The notes under the pieces were generated by a model that saw nothing but the letters and a program-made list of their open reading frames with translations, was not told the origin of the DNA and ran no database searches. This document shows, piece by piece, positions 42,976-51,861 of a DNA stretch of 64,000 bases (the stretch's first letter is position 1; every line of letters begins with the position of its first letter). Source of the stretch: Amycolatopsis sp. cg9. GTDB taxonomy: Bacteria > Actinomycetota > Actinomycetes > Mycobacteriales > Pseudonocardiaceae. The DNA lies in contig NZ_CP166850.1 of assembly GCF_041346945.1 (NCBI RefSeq), forward strand, positions 2,666,001-2,730,000, in the 5' to 3' direction. The position numbers and the translations under genes were made by a program.

Positions 42976-44361
42976 ATGCCCCACTCCCGAAGACTCGCCA
43001 TCGGTGCCGCGTTCGGCGCCGCGCTCATCGCCATCCCGCTGACCATTCCCGCCGCGGCGTCGATCCCGCCGCCGGAGTCGGGCTGGACCACCGTCTTCGC
43101 CGACGACTTCACCGGCAGCTCCGGCGCACTCCCCGCGAGCGCGAACTGGATCATCGACACCGGCCACAGCTACCCCGGCGGGCCCGCCAACTGGGGCACC
43201 GGCGAGATCCAGAACTACACCGCCAACCCCGGCAACGTCTCCCTCGACGGCGGCGGCAACCTCCGCATCACGCCGCTGCGCGACGGGTCGGGCAACTGGA
43301 CGTCGGCGCGGATCGAAACGCAGCGCACGAACTTCAAGCCGCCGGCGGGCGGGGTCATGCGGATCGAGAGCCGGATCCAGATGCCGAACGTCACCGGCGC
43401 CGCCGCGCTCGGGTACTGGCCCGCGTTCTGGGCGCTCGGCGGCCCGTACCGCGGCAACTGGTGGAACTGGCCCGCCGTCGGCGAGTTCGACATCATGGAG
43501 AACGTCAACGGGATCAACTCCGTCTGGGGCGTCCTGCACTGCGGCGTCAACCCCGGCGGCCCGTGCAACGAGACCACCGGCATCGTCGCCAACCGGGCGT
43601 GCCCCGGCAGCAGCTGCCAGTCGGCCTTCCACACCTACCGCTTCGAATGGGACGCGAGCACCAGCCCGCAGGTGTTCCGCTGGTTCGTCGACGGCCAGCA
43701 GTTCCACTCGGTGAGCCAGAACCAGGTCGATGCCACGACCTGGGCGAACATGACCACTCACCAGGGCTACTTCGTGTTGCTGAACGTCGCCATCGGCGGC
43801 GCGTTCCCGAACAACAACTCCGGCACCACGACGCCGGGGCCGGGGATCGTGCCCGGGCACCCGATGGTCGTCGACTACGTCACCGTCACCACGCGCGGCG
43901 GGAGCACGACCACGACCCCGCCGACCACGACCACGCCGCCCGGGAACGGCGGCAGCGCGTACAGCACCATCCAGGCCGAGGCGTACAGCCAGCAGAACGG
44001 CCTCGCGAAGCAGACGACCACCGACACCGGTGGCGGCCAGAACATCGGGCCCGCGGGCAACGGCGACTGGGCGCTCTACCCGAACGTCGACTTCGGCGGC
44101 TCCGCCGCGACCAACTTCCAGGCGCGGGTGGCGTCCGGCGCCGCGAACGGCGTCAGCGGATTGGTGGAAGTGCGGCTGGACAGCCTCGCCAACGCGCCCA
44201 TCGGCAGCTTCGCCGTCGGCAACACCGGCGGCTGGCAGAGCTGGCGGACCGTCCCCGCCAACATCAGCGCGGTCACCGGGGTGCACAACGTGTACGTGAC
44301 GTTCACGAGCGGCCAGCCCGCCGACTTCGTGAACCTCAACTGGTTCACGTTCGTGCACTGA
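42976..44361 (+). CDS. Secreted GH16 beta-glucanase with C-terminal CBM6-like domain
   Basis: The 461-residue protein has a signal peptide (about 1-28, ending PAAAS). The GH16 catalytic domain at 35-310 carries the retaining-enzyme motif GEFDIMEN, where the two Glu act as nucleophile and acid/base. A Thr/Pro linker follows, and then a beta-sandwich of about 135 residues starting YSTIQAEAYSQQNG, typical of CBM6. It likely hydrolyses beta-1,3- or mixed-linkage glucans such as laminarin outside the cell. AGGAGG lies nine bases before the ATG. It splits the sensor kinase from its regulator. Confidence 0.92.
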   Translation: MPHSRRLAIGAAFGAALIAIPLTIPAAASIPPPESGWTTVFADDFTGSSGALPASANWIIDTGHSYPGGPANWGTGEIQNYTANPGNVSLDGGGNLRITPLRDGSGNWTSARIETQRTNFKPPAGGVMRIESRIQMPNVTGAAALGYWPAFWALGGPYRGNWWNWPAVGEFDIMENVNGINSVWGVLHCGVNPGGPCNETTGIVANRACPGSSCQSAFHTYRFEWDASTSPQVFRWFVDGQQFHSVSQNQVDATTWANMTTHQGYFVLLNVAIGGAFPNNNSGTTTPGPGIVPGHPMVVDYVTVTTRGGSTTTTPPTTTTPPGNGGSAYSTIQAEAYSQQNGLAKQTTTDTGGGQNIGPAGNGDWALYPNVDFGGSAATNFQARVASGAANGVSGLVEVRLDSLANAPIGSFAVGNTGGWQSWRTVPANISAVTGVHNVYVTFTSGQPADFVNLNWFTFVH

Positions 44362-44370
44362 GACAGGAGG

Positions 44371-44398
44371 GACCCGCGGGCGGGGCCGTCCGCGGGTC
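44371..44398. terminator. Terminator after GH16 gene
   Basis: Arms GACCCGCGG and CCGCGGGTC flank a ten-base loop, nine bases after the stop codon. Confidence 0.75.
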
Positions 44399-44449
44399 GT
44401 CCCACTTCAGGCAGACGGGGGCTGGACATTGCACTCGGCAATGGGCAGG

Positions 44450-45283
44450 ATGCGTTTCACTGTGAGTGCTCACGATGACACCCGGAAACTCGTGGTCCTG
44501 GCTGTGGACGACGAGCCGAACGGTCTTGACGAACTCGTCCACTGCCTGCGCAACAGCCCGCACGTGGCGAAGGTGTTCCCGGCGATCGACGCCTCCGAGG
44601 CGCTTCGGTTGCTGTCCACCGACGACCCGCGGCTGCGCGAGCGCAAGGACCGCGGCCTGCCGATCGTCGACGCCGTCTTCGCGGACATCGACATGCCCGG
44701 CCTGTCCGGCATGGAGATGTCCCGCGTGTTCGCCGCGCTCCGGCCGTCGCCCGCGCTGGTCTTCGTCACCGGGCACGCCGAAGAAGCGGTCAACGCCTTC
44801 GACCTCGGTGCGCTCGACTACGTGCTCAAGCCGTACCAGCAGGACCGGCTCGACCGCGCCATCACGCGCGTGATCGACAAGCTGGCCTCCGCCGCGGCGC
44901 CCCCGCCCGGCGCGCTGGGCGGCGAGCCGGTGAAGAACGACGACGAGGTCATCCCGGTCGAGCTGGCCGGCACCACCAAGCTCATCCCGCGCTCGTCGGT
45001 CCGCTGGGTCGAGGCGCAGGGCGACTACGCGCGGCTGTTCACGACCGAAGGCAGCCACCTGGTCCGCATCCCGCTGGCGCAGCTCGAGGAACGCTGGGAG
45101 AAGGCCGGCTTCGTCCGGATCCACCGGTCGTTCCTGGTCGCGCTGCCGCTGATCACCGAACTGCGCATGGGCCAGGGTGGCTACCAGGTCGTGATCGGCA
45201 ACGAGGAGAAGGTGCTCCCGGTGAGCCGGCGGCACACCCGCGCGCTGAAGGACCGGCTGGTCGGTTCGGGCCGGAACGGCTGA
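44450..45283 (+). CDS. LytTR-family response regulator
   Basis: The 277-residue protein has a receiver domain (LAVDDEPNGLDELV; phospho-Asp near 79 in FADIDMPGLSGME; conserved Lys in DYVLKPYQQDRL). After a Pro-rich hinge, a C-terminal LytTR DNA-binding domain follows (VRWVEAQGDYARLFT, GFVRIHRSFLVAL). It should take phosphate from the LytS-type kinase at 39830. Starts at 44441 and 44429 are also possible. The next gene starts 13 bases later and leads into the symporter genes, its probable targets. Confidence 0.88.
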   Translation: MRFTVSAHDDTRKLVVLAVDDEPNGLDELVHCLRNSPHVAKVFPAIDASEALRLLSTDDPRLRERKDRGLPIVDAVFADIDMPGLSGMEMSRVFAALRPSPALVFVTGHAEEAVNAFDLGALDYVLKPYQQDRLDRAITRVIDKLASAAAPPPGALGGEPVKNDDEVIPVELAGTTKLIPRSSVRWVEAQGDYARLFTTEGSHLVRIPLAQLEERWEKAGFVRIHRSFLVALPLITELRMGQGGYQVVIGNEEKVLPVSRRHTRALKDRLVGSGRNG

Positions 45284-45296
45284 CCAGGGCCCGGTC

Positions 45297-45827
45297 ATGA
45301 CCGACGACTTCTACGAGCGCCGCGCGAACGGCGTCCGCGAACCGGATCCGACGCTCGGCAGGCGGGCCCGCCAGCGGCCCCTGCCGCAGCCCACCGAGCG
45401 GGCCGTCGTCGAATCCCTGCCGCCCGCGCCGGAACCGGAGAAGCAACCGAAGCCGGAGCACCACGCGAAACCCAAGCGGGAGCGGGTGATCCTGGCCGAC
45501 CCCCGGCGCGCCGGCGGCACCCTGCGCGCCCGCGTCGAGCTGGAAGAGCAGACCAGCTGGGGGAAGCTGCTCGTCCGCGACCACCTGGTGAAGGTACAGC
45601 TGCGGACAGCGGTGCTGCTGGCCCTGCTGGTCGTCGCCGTGTTCGGTTCCCTGCCGGTGCTGTTCTACCTGGTTCCCGGGTTTTCCCGGGCGAGCCTGGG
45701 CGGCATCCCGGTGGCCTGGCTGATCCTCGGCGTGCTGCCGTTCCCGTTCTTGTTCGGCGTCGGAATCTGGTACAACCGGCTGGCCGAACGCAACGAGCGC
45801 GCGTTCGTGGACATGATCGAGAACTAG
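45297..45827 (+). CDS. Small two-span membrane protein upstream of symporter
   Basis: The 176-residue protein has a charged Pro-rich cytoplasmic N-terminus of about 95 residues and two membrane helices (AVLLALLVVAVFGSLPVLFY and VAWLILGVLPFPFLFGVGIW). A short tail ends RLAERNERAFVDMIEN. The two-helix core resembles DUF485 proteins that accompany acetate symporters, with a longer N-terminus. It lies between the LytTR regulator and the first symporter and is probably its accessory subunit. Confidence 0.7.
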   Translation: MTDDFYERRANGVREPDPTLGRRARQRPLPQPTERAVVESLPPAPEPEKQPKPEHHAKPKRERVILADPRRAGGTLRARVELEEQTSWGKLLVRDHLVKVQLRTAVLLALLVVAVFGSLPVLFYLVPGFSRASLGGIPVAWLILGVLPFPFLFGVGIWYNRLAERNERAFVDMIEN

Positions 45828-45857
45828 TTCCGCACCGAGTCGTGCGAGGATTCCCCC

Positions 45858-47648
45858 GTGCAGCTGAACCCGTGGGCCTTGACCGGCATCGTGCTGGTCG
45901 CCGTGGTGACGTTCTTCATCGGGCACCGCTCCGCGCGTTCGGCCACGAGCACGCACGACTTCCTGGTCGCCCGCCGCACCGTGCGGTCCCGCCGCAACGC
46001 CGCCGCGATCTCCGGCGAATACCTGTCGGCGGCGTCGTTCCTCGGCATCGCCGGGATCGTGCTCAAGGACGGCGCCGACGCGCTGTGGTTCCCGATCGGC
46101 TTCACCGCGGGCTACCTCGCCCTGATGCTCTTCGTCGCGGCGCCCCTGCGGCGCTCCGGTGCGTACACGCTGCCTGACTTCGTCGAAATGCGGCTCGGCT
46201 CGAAGGGCCTGCGCCGGTTCTCGACGGCGTTCGTCGTGTTCATCGGGATCCTCTACATGGTCCCGCAGCTGCAGGGCGCCGGCCTGACGCTGGCGACGAT
46301 CCTCCCGGTGCCGGTCTGGGCGGGCGCGATCGCGGTGATGGTCGTGGTGGCGATCAACGTGATCGCCGGCGGCATGCGCGCGATCACCGTCGTCCAGGCC
46401 TTCCAGTACTGGCTCAAGCTGTTCGCCATCGCGGTGCCCGCGTTCGTGCTGTGCATGGTCTTCTTCGCCGGCGGTGGCCCGGACGGCTTCCGCCCGCTCG
46501 GCGCGGCCGCGCCGCCGGTGTTCACCAGCGACACCACGGTGTCCGTGCAGACCGACGTCACGCTGCACGTCACGTCGGACACCTTCCTGTACGCCTACGG
46601 GCGCACCGACAACGGGCCGGCGGCCGGGCCGACGCACTGGACCCCGCTGGCCCCGCACGTCGTTTCCGAAGGCACGACGCTGAAGTTCCTGGCCGGCACG
46701 CCGGTGCCGGTGGTCAGCGATTCGGTCGCGGAGAACGCGAACTGGCTGCACCCGGGGTCGGGCAGCCTCACCGACCTGCTCCAGACGTACTCGCTGATGT
46801 TCGCGACGTTCCTCGGCACGATGGGCCTGCCGCACGTGCTGGTCCGCTTCTACACCAACCCCGACGGCAAGGCCGCGCGCCGCACCACCGTCCACGTCCT
46901 GCTGCTGCTGGGCCTGTTCTACCTGTTCCCGACGCTACTGGGCGCGCTGTCCCGGATGTACGTCCCGGAGCTGCTCGTCACCGGCAAGACGGACGCGGCG
47001 ATCCTGCGGCTGCCGTCGGCGATCCTGCCGGGTGTCGGCGGGCAGATCCTCGGCGCGGTCACCGCGGCCGGCGCGTTCGCCGCGTTCCTCTCCAGCACGT
47101 CCGGGCTGCTGGTGAGCGTCGCCGGGGTGGTGTCGACCGACCTGCTGCCCGGCCGGGTGCGCGACTTCCGCGTGGCGACCGGGCTGGTCGCGCTGTTCCC
47201 GATCGCGCTGGCGCTCGCGCTGCGGTCGGAGGACATCTCGCTGTCGATCGGGCTGACGTTCGCGCTCGCCGCGTCGACGTTCAGCCCGCTGCTGGTGCTG
47301 GGCATCTGGTGGCGCAAGCTGTCCTGGCCCGGCGCGCTGGCCGGGATGTTCGTCGGCGGCGGGCTGGTGGTGGCCGCGCTGGTCGTCAACGTCGTGAGTG
47401 GCTACACCGGCGGCTGGGCACCGTGGTTCGTCAACCAGCCGGCGCTGATCACGGTCCCGGCCGCGTTCGTCACGACGTACTTCGTCAGCCGCGCGACCGG
47501 CTACGGCCGCCCGGAGCACGTCCACGACATCATGCTGCGGCTGCACGCGCCCGATCCGCTCGGCTTCATGCGGGACAGGGCGGTCGCGCGATTCGGACAA
47601 GCCGAAGAAAAGACGCGAATCGCCGGCCGGGGACGGCATCGCAAGTAA
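45858..47648 (+). CDS. Sodium:solute symporter (MctC/ActP-like) with enlarged extracytoplasmic loop
   Basis: The 596-residue protein has about 13 membrane helices and the SSS-family segments ISGEYLSAASFLGIAG and GLPHVLVRFYTNPDG, close to ActP and MctC acetate/pyruvate/propionate symporters. Compared with the ActP gene at 48112, the loop after helix 6 (about residues 205-300) is some 60 residues longer and beta-rich (TTVSVQTDVTLHVTSDTFLY). That suggests a small extracellular domain. GTG at 45858 has GAGG upstream. It follows a LytTR system that may control it. Confidence 0.88.
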   Translation: MQLNPWALTGIVLVAVVTFFIGHRSARSATSTHDFLVARRTVRSRRNAAAISGEYLSAASFLGIAGIVLKDGADALWFPIGFTAGYLALMLFVAAPLRRSGAYTLPDFVEMRLGSKGLRRFSTAFVVFIGILYMVPQLQGAGLTLATILPVPVWAGAIAVMVVVAINVIAGGMRAITVVQAFQYWLKLFAIAVPAFVLCMVFFAGGGPDGFRPLGAAAPPVFTSDTTVSVQTDVTLHVTSDTFLYAYGRTDNGPAAGPTHWTPLAPHVVSEGTTLKFLAGTPVPVVSDSVAENANWLHPGSGSLTDLLQTYSLMFATFLGTMGLPHVLVRFYTNPDGKAARRTTVHVLLLLGLFYLFPTLLGALSRMYVPELLVTGKTDAAILRLPSAILPGVGGQILGAVTAAGAFAAFLSSTSGLLVSVAGVVSTDLLPGRVRDFRVATGLVALFPIALALALRSEDISLSIGLTFALAASTFSPLLVLGIWWRKLSWPGALAGMFVGGGLVVAALVVNVVSGYTGGWAPWFVNQPALITVPAAFVTTYFVSRATGYGRPEHVHDIMLRLHAPDPLGFMRDRAVARFGQAEEKTRIAGRGRHRK

Positions 47649-47717
47649 TGCGCTGACAGTCAGTAAGAAATTGATACCCGATCGAGGGATTACGAACTAC
47701 ACGGTCGACCCATACGT

Positions 47718-47726
47718 TCCGTTGGT
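47718..47726 (+). promoter_or_regulatory. Candidate LytTR half-site in symporter promoter
   Basis: TCCGTTGGT fits the nine-base LytTR repeat pattern (two bases, [CA], GTT, N, [AG], [TG]) and lies 39 bases before the DUF485 start in an AT-richer stretch. A second repeat at the usual spacing of about 21 bases was not found. Confidence 0.25.
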
Positions 47727-47764
47727 TTCTACCAGCAAGAAATATGGGAAGGTGGAGATCCGCC

Positions 47765-48115
47765 GTGGGCAGCACCGAACAAGACGTCGGTGGCGCGGAG
47801 CCGCAGACCGACTGGGAGCAGATCCAGGGGAGTCCCGAATTCACGGACCTGCGCCGCCGGTTGCGGGTGTTCGTGTTCCCGATGACCGCGCTGTTCCTGC
47901 TCTGGTACCTGCTGTACGTGCTTCTCGCGGACTACGCGCACGGGTTCATGAGCACCAAGCTGTTCGGGAACATCACCGTCGGCCTGGTCTTCGGCCTGCT
48001 GCAGTTCGTCTCGACGTTCGTCATCACGGGCTTGTACGTGCGCTACGCCAACCGGAAGCTCGACCCGGTCGCCGACGGGATCCGCGCCGAAATCGAAGGG
48101 GAACCGCGCCGATGA
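47765..48115 (+). CDS. DUF485 membrane protein, partner of acetate symporter
   Basis: The 116-residue protein has two membrane helices (FPMTALFLLWYLLYVLLADY and ITVGLVFGLLQFVSTFVIT) and the DUF485 pattern SPEFTDLRRRLRVFVFP. In bacteria this protein (YjcH) is encoded with the acetate permease ActP. GTG at 47765 has GGTGGAG upstream. Its stop overlaps the ActP start (ATGA). Confidence 0.88.
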   Translation: MGSTEQDVGGAEPQTDWEQIQGSPEFTDLRRRLRVFVFPMTALFLLWYLLYVLLADYAHGFMSTKLFGNITVGLVFGLLQFVSTFVITGLYVRYANRKLDPVADGIRAEIEGEPRR

Positions 48116-49740
48116 ACCTCGCGGCGGGCGTGGAGGGCAGCAACTCCACCCTCAACATCATCATCTTCCTGGTCTTCGTCGCGATCACGCTGGTGATCGT
48201 GTTCCGGGCCAGCCGGAACACCAAGACGGCGTCGGACTACTACGCCGCCGGGCGCGCCTTCACCGGCCCGCAGAACGGCATCGCGATTTCCGGCGACTAC
48301 CTTTCGGCGGCGTCGTTCCTCGGCATCGCCGGCGCCATCGCGATCAACGGGTACGACGGCTTCCTCTATTCGATCGGTTTCCTGGTCGCGTGGCTGGTCG
48401 CGTTGCTGCTGGTCGCGGAACTGCTGCGCAACACCGGCAAGTTCACGATGGGCGACGTGCTCGCGTTCCGCATGAAGCAGACGCCGGTGCGCGCGGCGGC
48501 CGCCGTTTCGACGCTGGCGGTTTCGTTCTTCTACCTGCTGGCGCAGATGGCCGGGGCCGGTGGTCTGGTCAACCTGCTGCTCGGCATCGAAGGCGAGGCC
48601 GGGCAGGACGTCGTGATCGCCGTCGTCGGCGTGATCATGATCCTGTACGTGCTGATCGGCGGGATGAAGGGCACCACCTGGGTGCAGATCATCAAGGCCG
48701 CGCTGCTGATCGTCGGCGCGTTCGCGATGACGCTGTGGGTGCTCGGCAAGTACGGCTTCAACCTGTCCGACCTGTTCCAGGCCGCCGTGGACAAGGGCGG
48801 CAAGGGCGGGGCGGCGCTGCTCGACCCGGGCAAGCAGTACGGCAAGACGGGCACGACCAAGCTCGACTTCCTGTCGCTGGGCATCGCGCTCGTCCTCGGC
48901 ACCGCCGGCCTGCCGCACGTCCTGATGCGCTTCTACACCGTGCCGACCGCCCGCGACGCGCGCCGCTCGGTGGTCTGGGCGATCGTGCTGATCGGCGTGT
49001 TCTACCTGTTCACGCTGGTACTCGGCTACGGCGCGGGCGCGCTCGTCGGGCCGGACAAGATCTCGAAGGCACCCGGCACGACGAACTCGGCGGCGCCGCT
49101 GCTGGCGCTCGAACTGGGCGGCCCGGTGCTGCTCGGGTTCATCTCCGCGGTCGCGTTCGCGACGATCCTCGCGGTGGTGGCCGGCCTGACCATCACGGCG
49201 TCGGCGTCGTTCGCGCACGACGTCTACGCCAACGTGATCAAGAAGGGCCAGGTCTCCACCGGCGGCGAGGTGAAGGTCGCCCGGATCACCGCGCTGGTGA
49301 TCGGCGCGCTGGCCATCGCGGGCGGCATCCTCGCGAAGAGCCAGAACGTGGCGTTCCTCGTGGCGCTCGCGTTCGCCGTGGCGGCGTCGGCGAACCTGCC
49401 GACGATCCTGTACTCGCTGTTCTGGAAGCGGTTCAACACCCAGGGCGCGCTGTGGTCGATCTACGGCGGCCTGCTCGTCACGATCGTGCTGATCGTCTTC
49501 TCGCCCGCGGTGTCCGGCAAGCCGGTGGACGCCAAGACGGGCAAGAGCGCGTCGATGATCCAGGGCGTCGACTTCCACTGGTTCCCGCTCGACAACCCGG
49601 GTCTCGTCTCGATCCCGGCCGCGTTCCTGCTCGGCTGGCTGGGCACGGTGCTGTCGAAGGAGCGCAACCCGAAGAAGTACGCGGAGATGGAGGTGCGCGC
49701 GCTGACCGGCGCGGGTGCCGAGAAGGCCGTTACGCACTGA
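48112..49740 (+). CDS. actP: Cation acetate symporter
   Basis: The 542-residue protein has 13 membrane helices and the solute:sodium symporter signatures of ActP (ISGDYLSAASFLGIAGAIA; GLPHVLMRFYTVPTARDARR; TITASASFAHDVYANVI). It imports acetate and similar short monocarboxylates with Na+ or H+. It is translationally coupled to its DUF485 partner and ends at a strong terminator. Together with the symporter at 45858 it gives this locus two related carriers. Confidence 0.93.
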   Translation: MNLAAGVEGSNSTLNIIIFLVFVAITLVIVFRASRNTKTASDYYAAGRAFTGPQNGIAISGDYLSAASFLGIAGAIAINGYDGFLYSIGFLVAWLVALLLVAELLRNTGKFTMGDVLAFRMKQTPVRAAAAVSTLAVSFFYLLAQMAGAGGLVNLLLGIEGEAGQDVVIAVVGVIMILYVLIGGMKGTTWVQIIKAALLIVGAFAMTLWVLGKYGFNLSDLFQAAVDKGGKGGAALLDPGKQYGKTGTTKLDFLSLGIALVLGTAGLPHVLMRFYTVPTARDARRSVVWAIVLIGVFYLFTLVLGYGAGALVGPDKISKAPGTTNSAAPLLALELGGPVLLGFISAVAFATILAVVAGLTITASASFAHDVYANVIKKGQVSTGGEVKVARITALVIGALAIAGGILAKSQNVAFLVALAFAVAASANLPTILYSLFWKRFNTQGALWSIYGGLLVTIVLIVFSPAVSGKPVDAKTGKSASMIQGVDFHWFPLDNPGLVSIPAAFLLGWLGTVLSKERNPKKYAEMEVRALTGAGAEKAVTH

Positions 49741-49746
49741 CCGCTT

Positions 49747-49786
49747 TGCGGGGGCGTCCACCTCACGCGCGGGCAACGCCCCCGCA
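49747..49786. terminator. Terminator after actP
   Basis: Arms TGCGGGGGCGT (49747-49757) and ACGCCCCCGCA (49776-49786) enclose an 18-base loop, six bases after the stop. Confidence 0.8.
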
Positions 49787-49793
49787 TGGCAGC

Positions 49794-50153
49794 ATGGAGA
49801 TCGTGGTGAGCCCTGCTGAACTGCCGACCGCCGAGGTCCGCGACCTGCCCAAGGACGGCCTCGTGCTGCTCGACGTCCGCGAAGACGACGAGTGGGCCGC
49901 GGGGCACGCGCCCGGCGCCGTGCACATCCCGATGGGGGAGCTGCCCGCCCGCGTCGGCGAGCTGACCGACCTCCCCGACGACCAGCCGATCCACGTGATC
50001 TGCCGCAGCGGCGGCCGGTCCGCTCGCGCGGCCGCGTGGCTCAACCAGAGCGGCTGGGACGCGGTGAACGTCGCCGGCGGCATGGGGGCGTGGCAGCGGG
50101 AAGGCCGGCCGATGGTCGGCGAGCACCCCGGCATCGAACCCGAAGTGATCTAG
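49794..50153 (+). CDS. Rhodanese-domain protein
   Basis: The 119-residue protein is a single rhodanese domain (VLLDVREDDEWAAGHAPGAVHIP) with the active-site loop CRSGGRSARAA, whose Cys carries persulfide in sulfur transfer. The C-terminal segment GGMGAWQREGRP is typical. ATG at 49794 overlaps the end of the terminator region; GTG 49803 or 49806 is also possible. No sulfur-pathway gene is adjacent. Confidence 0.9.
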   Translation: MEIVVSPAELPTAEVRDLPKDGLVLLDVREDDEWAAGHAPGAVHIPMGELPARVGELTDLPDDQPIHVICRSGGRSARAAAWLNQSGWDAVNVAGGMGAWQREGRPMVGEHPGIEPEVI

Positions 50154-50155
50154 CC

Positions 50156-51178
50156 TTGCAGCCGGGTCCGCCTCCCCCTCCTGGGTACTGGCCTCGCCAG
50201 GCCCCGCCGCCGTCCGCCCAGCAGCTGCAGGGCCGGACGCTGGCCGCCCAGCCGGAGCCGTACCCGTACCACCGCCGCCCGTCCCACCGGCCGAAGCTGC
50301 GCTGGGTGGCCACCCCGCCGCCCGGCGCGTGGCCGCGGCGTCGCGTGGTGGTGCCCGAGCGGTACCTCGGCCCGCCGTCGTACCCCGTCCCGCCGCGCTG
50401 GGGCTTCCCGAACCTGGTCTGGCGCCGCCCGACGTCGGTGCCCGGCACGGCGTCCGACGAGATCCGCCCGATCGACCGCGTGCCGGTGCTCAGCCGCAGC
50501 CTGCTCGCCGTCCTGTTCGGGTTCGCCGCGCTCGCCGTGGTCGCCGCCGGCGCGGAGATCTGGCGGTACGTGCTGCTCGTGCAGGGGCGCGAAGCCGCGC
50601 TGTCCCGCTCGGTGGTGGCGTTCTCCGACGGGTTCGTGCTCACCGCGGGCCTGCTGGCCTCGATCCTCGCGCTGCTGCCGGCCGGCCTGTCGCTGTGGTG
50701 GCTGCTGGTCGCGCGCCAAGCGGCGGCCGACGTCTCGGGCGACGACCCGCCGCGCCCGGTGTGGCAGGTGCTCGTCGGCGTGCTCGTGCCGGTGGCGAAC
50801 CTGCCGATGGCGCTGTCGGTCGTCGGCGAGCTGGAGCACGCGGTGCTGGGCCGCTCGCGTGACGTCCGCCCGAAGCCGTCGCGCCAGGTGCTGGTGTGGT
50901 GGGGCGGCTGGCTCCTGAACTGGGTGCTGCTCGGCGTGTCGATCGTGTGGCGCTTCCGCGACGACGTGCAGTCGATGGCCGACAGCGTCGTGCTGGTCGC
51001 GCTGACCGACCTGGCCGCGGCCGCGCTCGCCGTGGTGACCGCGCTGGTGGTCCGGCGGTTCACGGCCCTGCTGGCGCCGTCGGACGCGCGGGCCGTGCGC
51101 TCGATGCGCGTGCTCAAGGTGGCCGGCGCGCCCGAGCCCGAGCTGCGGACCGCGCGGCCGGCCGGGGCGGCGCGCTAG
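50156..51178 (+). CDS. DUF4328 membrane protein
   Basis: The 340-residue protein starts from TTG with a Pro-rich cytoplasmic region of about 115 residues (MQPGPPPPPGYWPRQAPPP). About five membrane helices with conserved Trp residues follow (LSLWWLLVARQAAADV; VWWGGWLLNWVLLGVSIVWR), matching the DUF4328 family of unknown function. It begins two bases after the rhodanese stop, so the two are co-translated. It overlaps the convergent TetR gene by four bases. Confidence 0.8.
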   Translation: MQPGPPPPPGYWPRQAPPPSAQQLQGRTLAAQPEPYPYHRRPSHRPKLRWVATPPPGAWPRRRVVVPERYLGPPSYPVPPRWGFPNLVWRRPTSVPGTASDEIRPIDRVPVLSRSLLAVLFGFAALAVVAAGAEIWRYVLLVQGREAALSRSVVAFSDGFVLTAGLLASILALLPAGLSLWWLLVARQAAADVSGDDPPRPVWQVLVGVLVPVANLPMALSVVGELEHAVLGRSRDVRPKPSRQVLVWWGGWLLNWVLLGVSIVWRFRDDVQSMADSVVLVALTDLAAAALAVVTALVVRRFTALLAPSDARAVRSMRVLKVAGAPEPELRTARPAGAAR

Positions 51179-51765
51179 TAGCCGCCGAAGACCGGTTCCA
51201 GCTGGTCGAAGGCCTGTTCCGCGACCGGCCACAGCTCGTCGACGATCGCTTCCCCGTTCTCCAGCGTCCGGTCGAGCACCTCCTGGAAGAGCACGCGCAG
51301 CAGGGTGGTGAGGTGCGCGGCGGCGAGCACCGGGGGCAGGTCCTCGCCGGGGTGGCGGCGGACCAGCAGGTCGGCGAGGTTCGCTTCGCGCTCGCGGTGC
51401 ATTTCGTGCAGCGCGTTCGTCAGGACCGGGCTCTCCTTGATCATCCGCACGAAGCCCGGCCCGGAGAAGCCGACCAGTGCGTGCCGGGCGCCCAGTGCTT
51501 CGAAGTAGAGCTCGCGGGTGTCGTGGAAGGCGCTGTCGCGGATCAGCGACGACGGCCACGCCGTGAAGTCCGCCCGGATGTCGAAGACCAGGTCTTCCTT
51601 GCGCGGGAAGTGGTTCGTGACGGTCATCTTGGCCACGCGCGCCTCGGTGGCGATCTCGGCGATCGTCACGTCCTCGAAGCCGTTGCGGATGAACAGCCGG
51701 GTGGCCACGTCCGAGATGGTCTTCCTGGTCTCGTGCTTCTTCTGGGCACGGAGTCCCTCGCTCAT
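51175..51765 (-). CDS. TetR-family regulator of MFS exporter and mca
   Basis: The 196-residue protein has an N-terminal TetR helix-turn-helix (TRLFIRNGFEDVTIAEIATE, then ARVAKMTVTNHFPRKEDLVF) and a helical ligand-binding domain. It is divergent from the MFS exporter gene, and the 96-base gap holds several GGTCnGACC-type dyads covering the exporter's promoter. It is therefore likely the ligand-released repressor of the exporter-mca operon and of itself. ATG at 51765 has AGGGTG seven bases upstream. Confidence 0.88.
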   Translation of the reverse strand: MSEGLRAQKKHETRKTISDVATRLFIRNGFEDVTIAEIATEARVAKMTVTNHFPRKEDLVFDIRADFTAWPSSLIRDSAFHDTRELYFEALGARHALVGFSGPGFVRMIKESPVLTNALHEMHREREANLADLLVRRHPGEDLPPVLAAAHLTTLLRVLFQEVLDRTLENGEAIVDELWPVAEQAFDQLEPVFGGY

Positions 51766-51779
51766 GCCCGTCACCCTAC

Positions 51780-51844
51780 TGGGTCGGACCCAAGATTGTG
51801 CTTGACCCAACGAGTGGGTCGGACCTAATCTGAGGTTCGACCTA
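51780..51844. promoter_or_regulatory. TetR operators and exporter promoter
   Basis: TGGGTCGGACCCA (51780-51792) is a perfect 13-bp dyad. TGGGTCGGACCTA (51815-51827) and AGGTTCGACCT (51833-51843) are related sites, and TTGACCCAA (51802-51810) gives a further half-site. The exporter promoter is TTGACC (51802-51807) and TAATCT (51826-51831) with 18 bases between, so bound repressor would cover both elements. Confidence 0.7.
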
Positions 51845-51861
51845 ACGAAGGGGGGGTGGGC

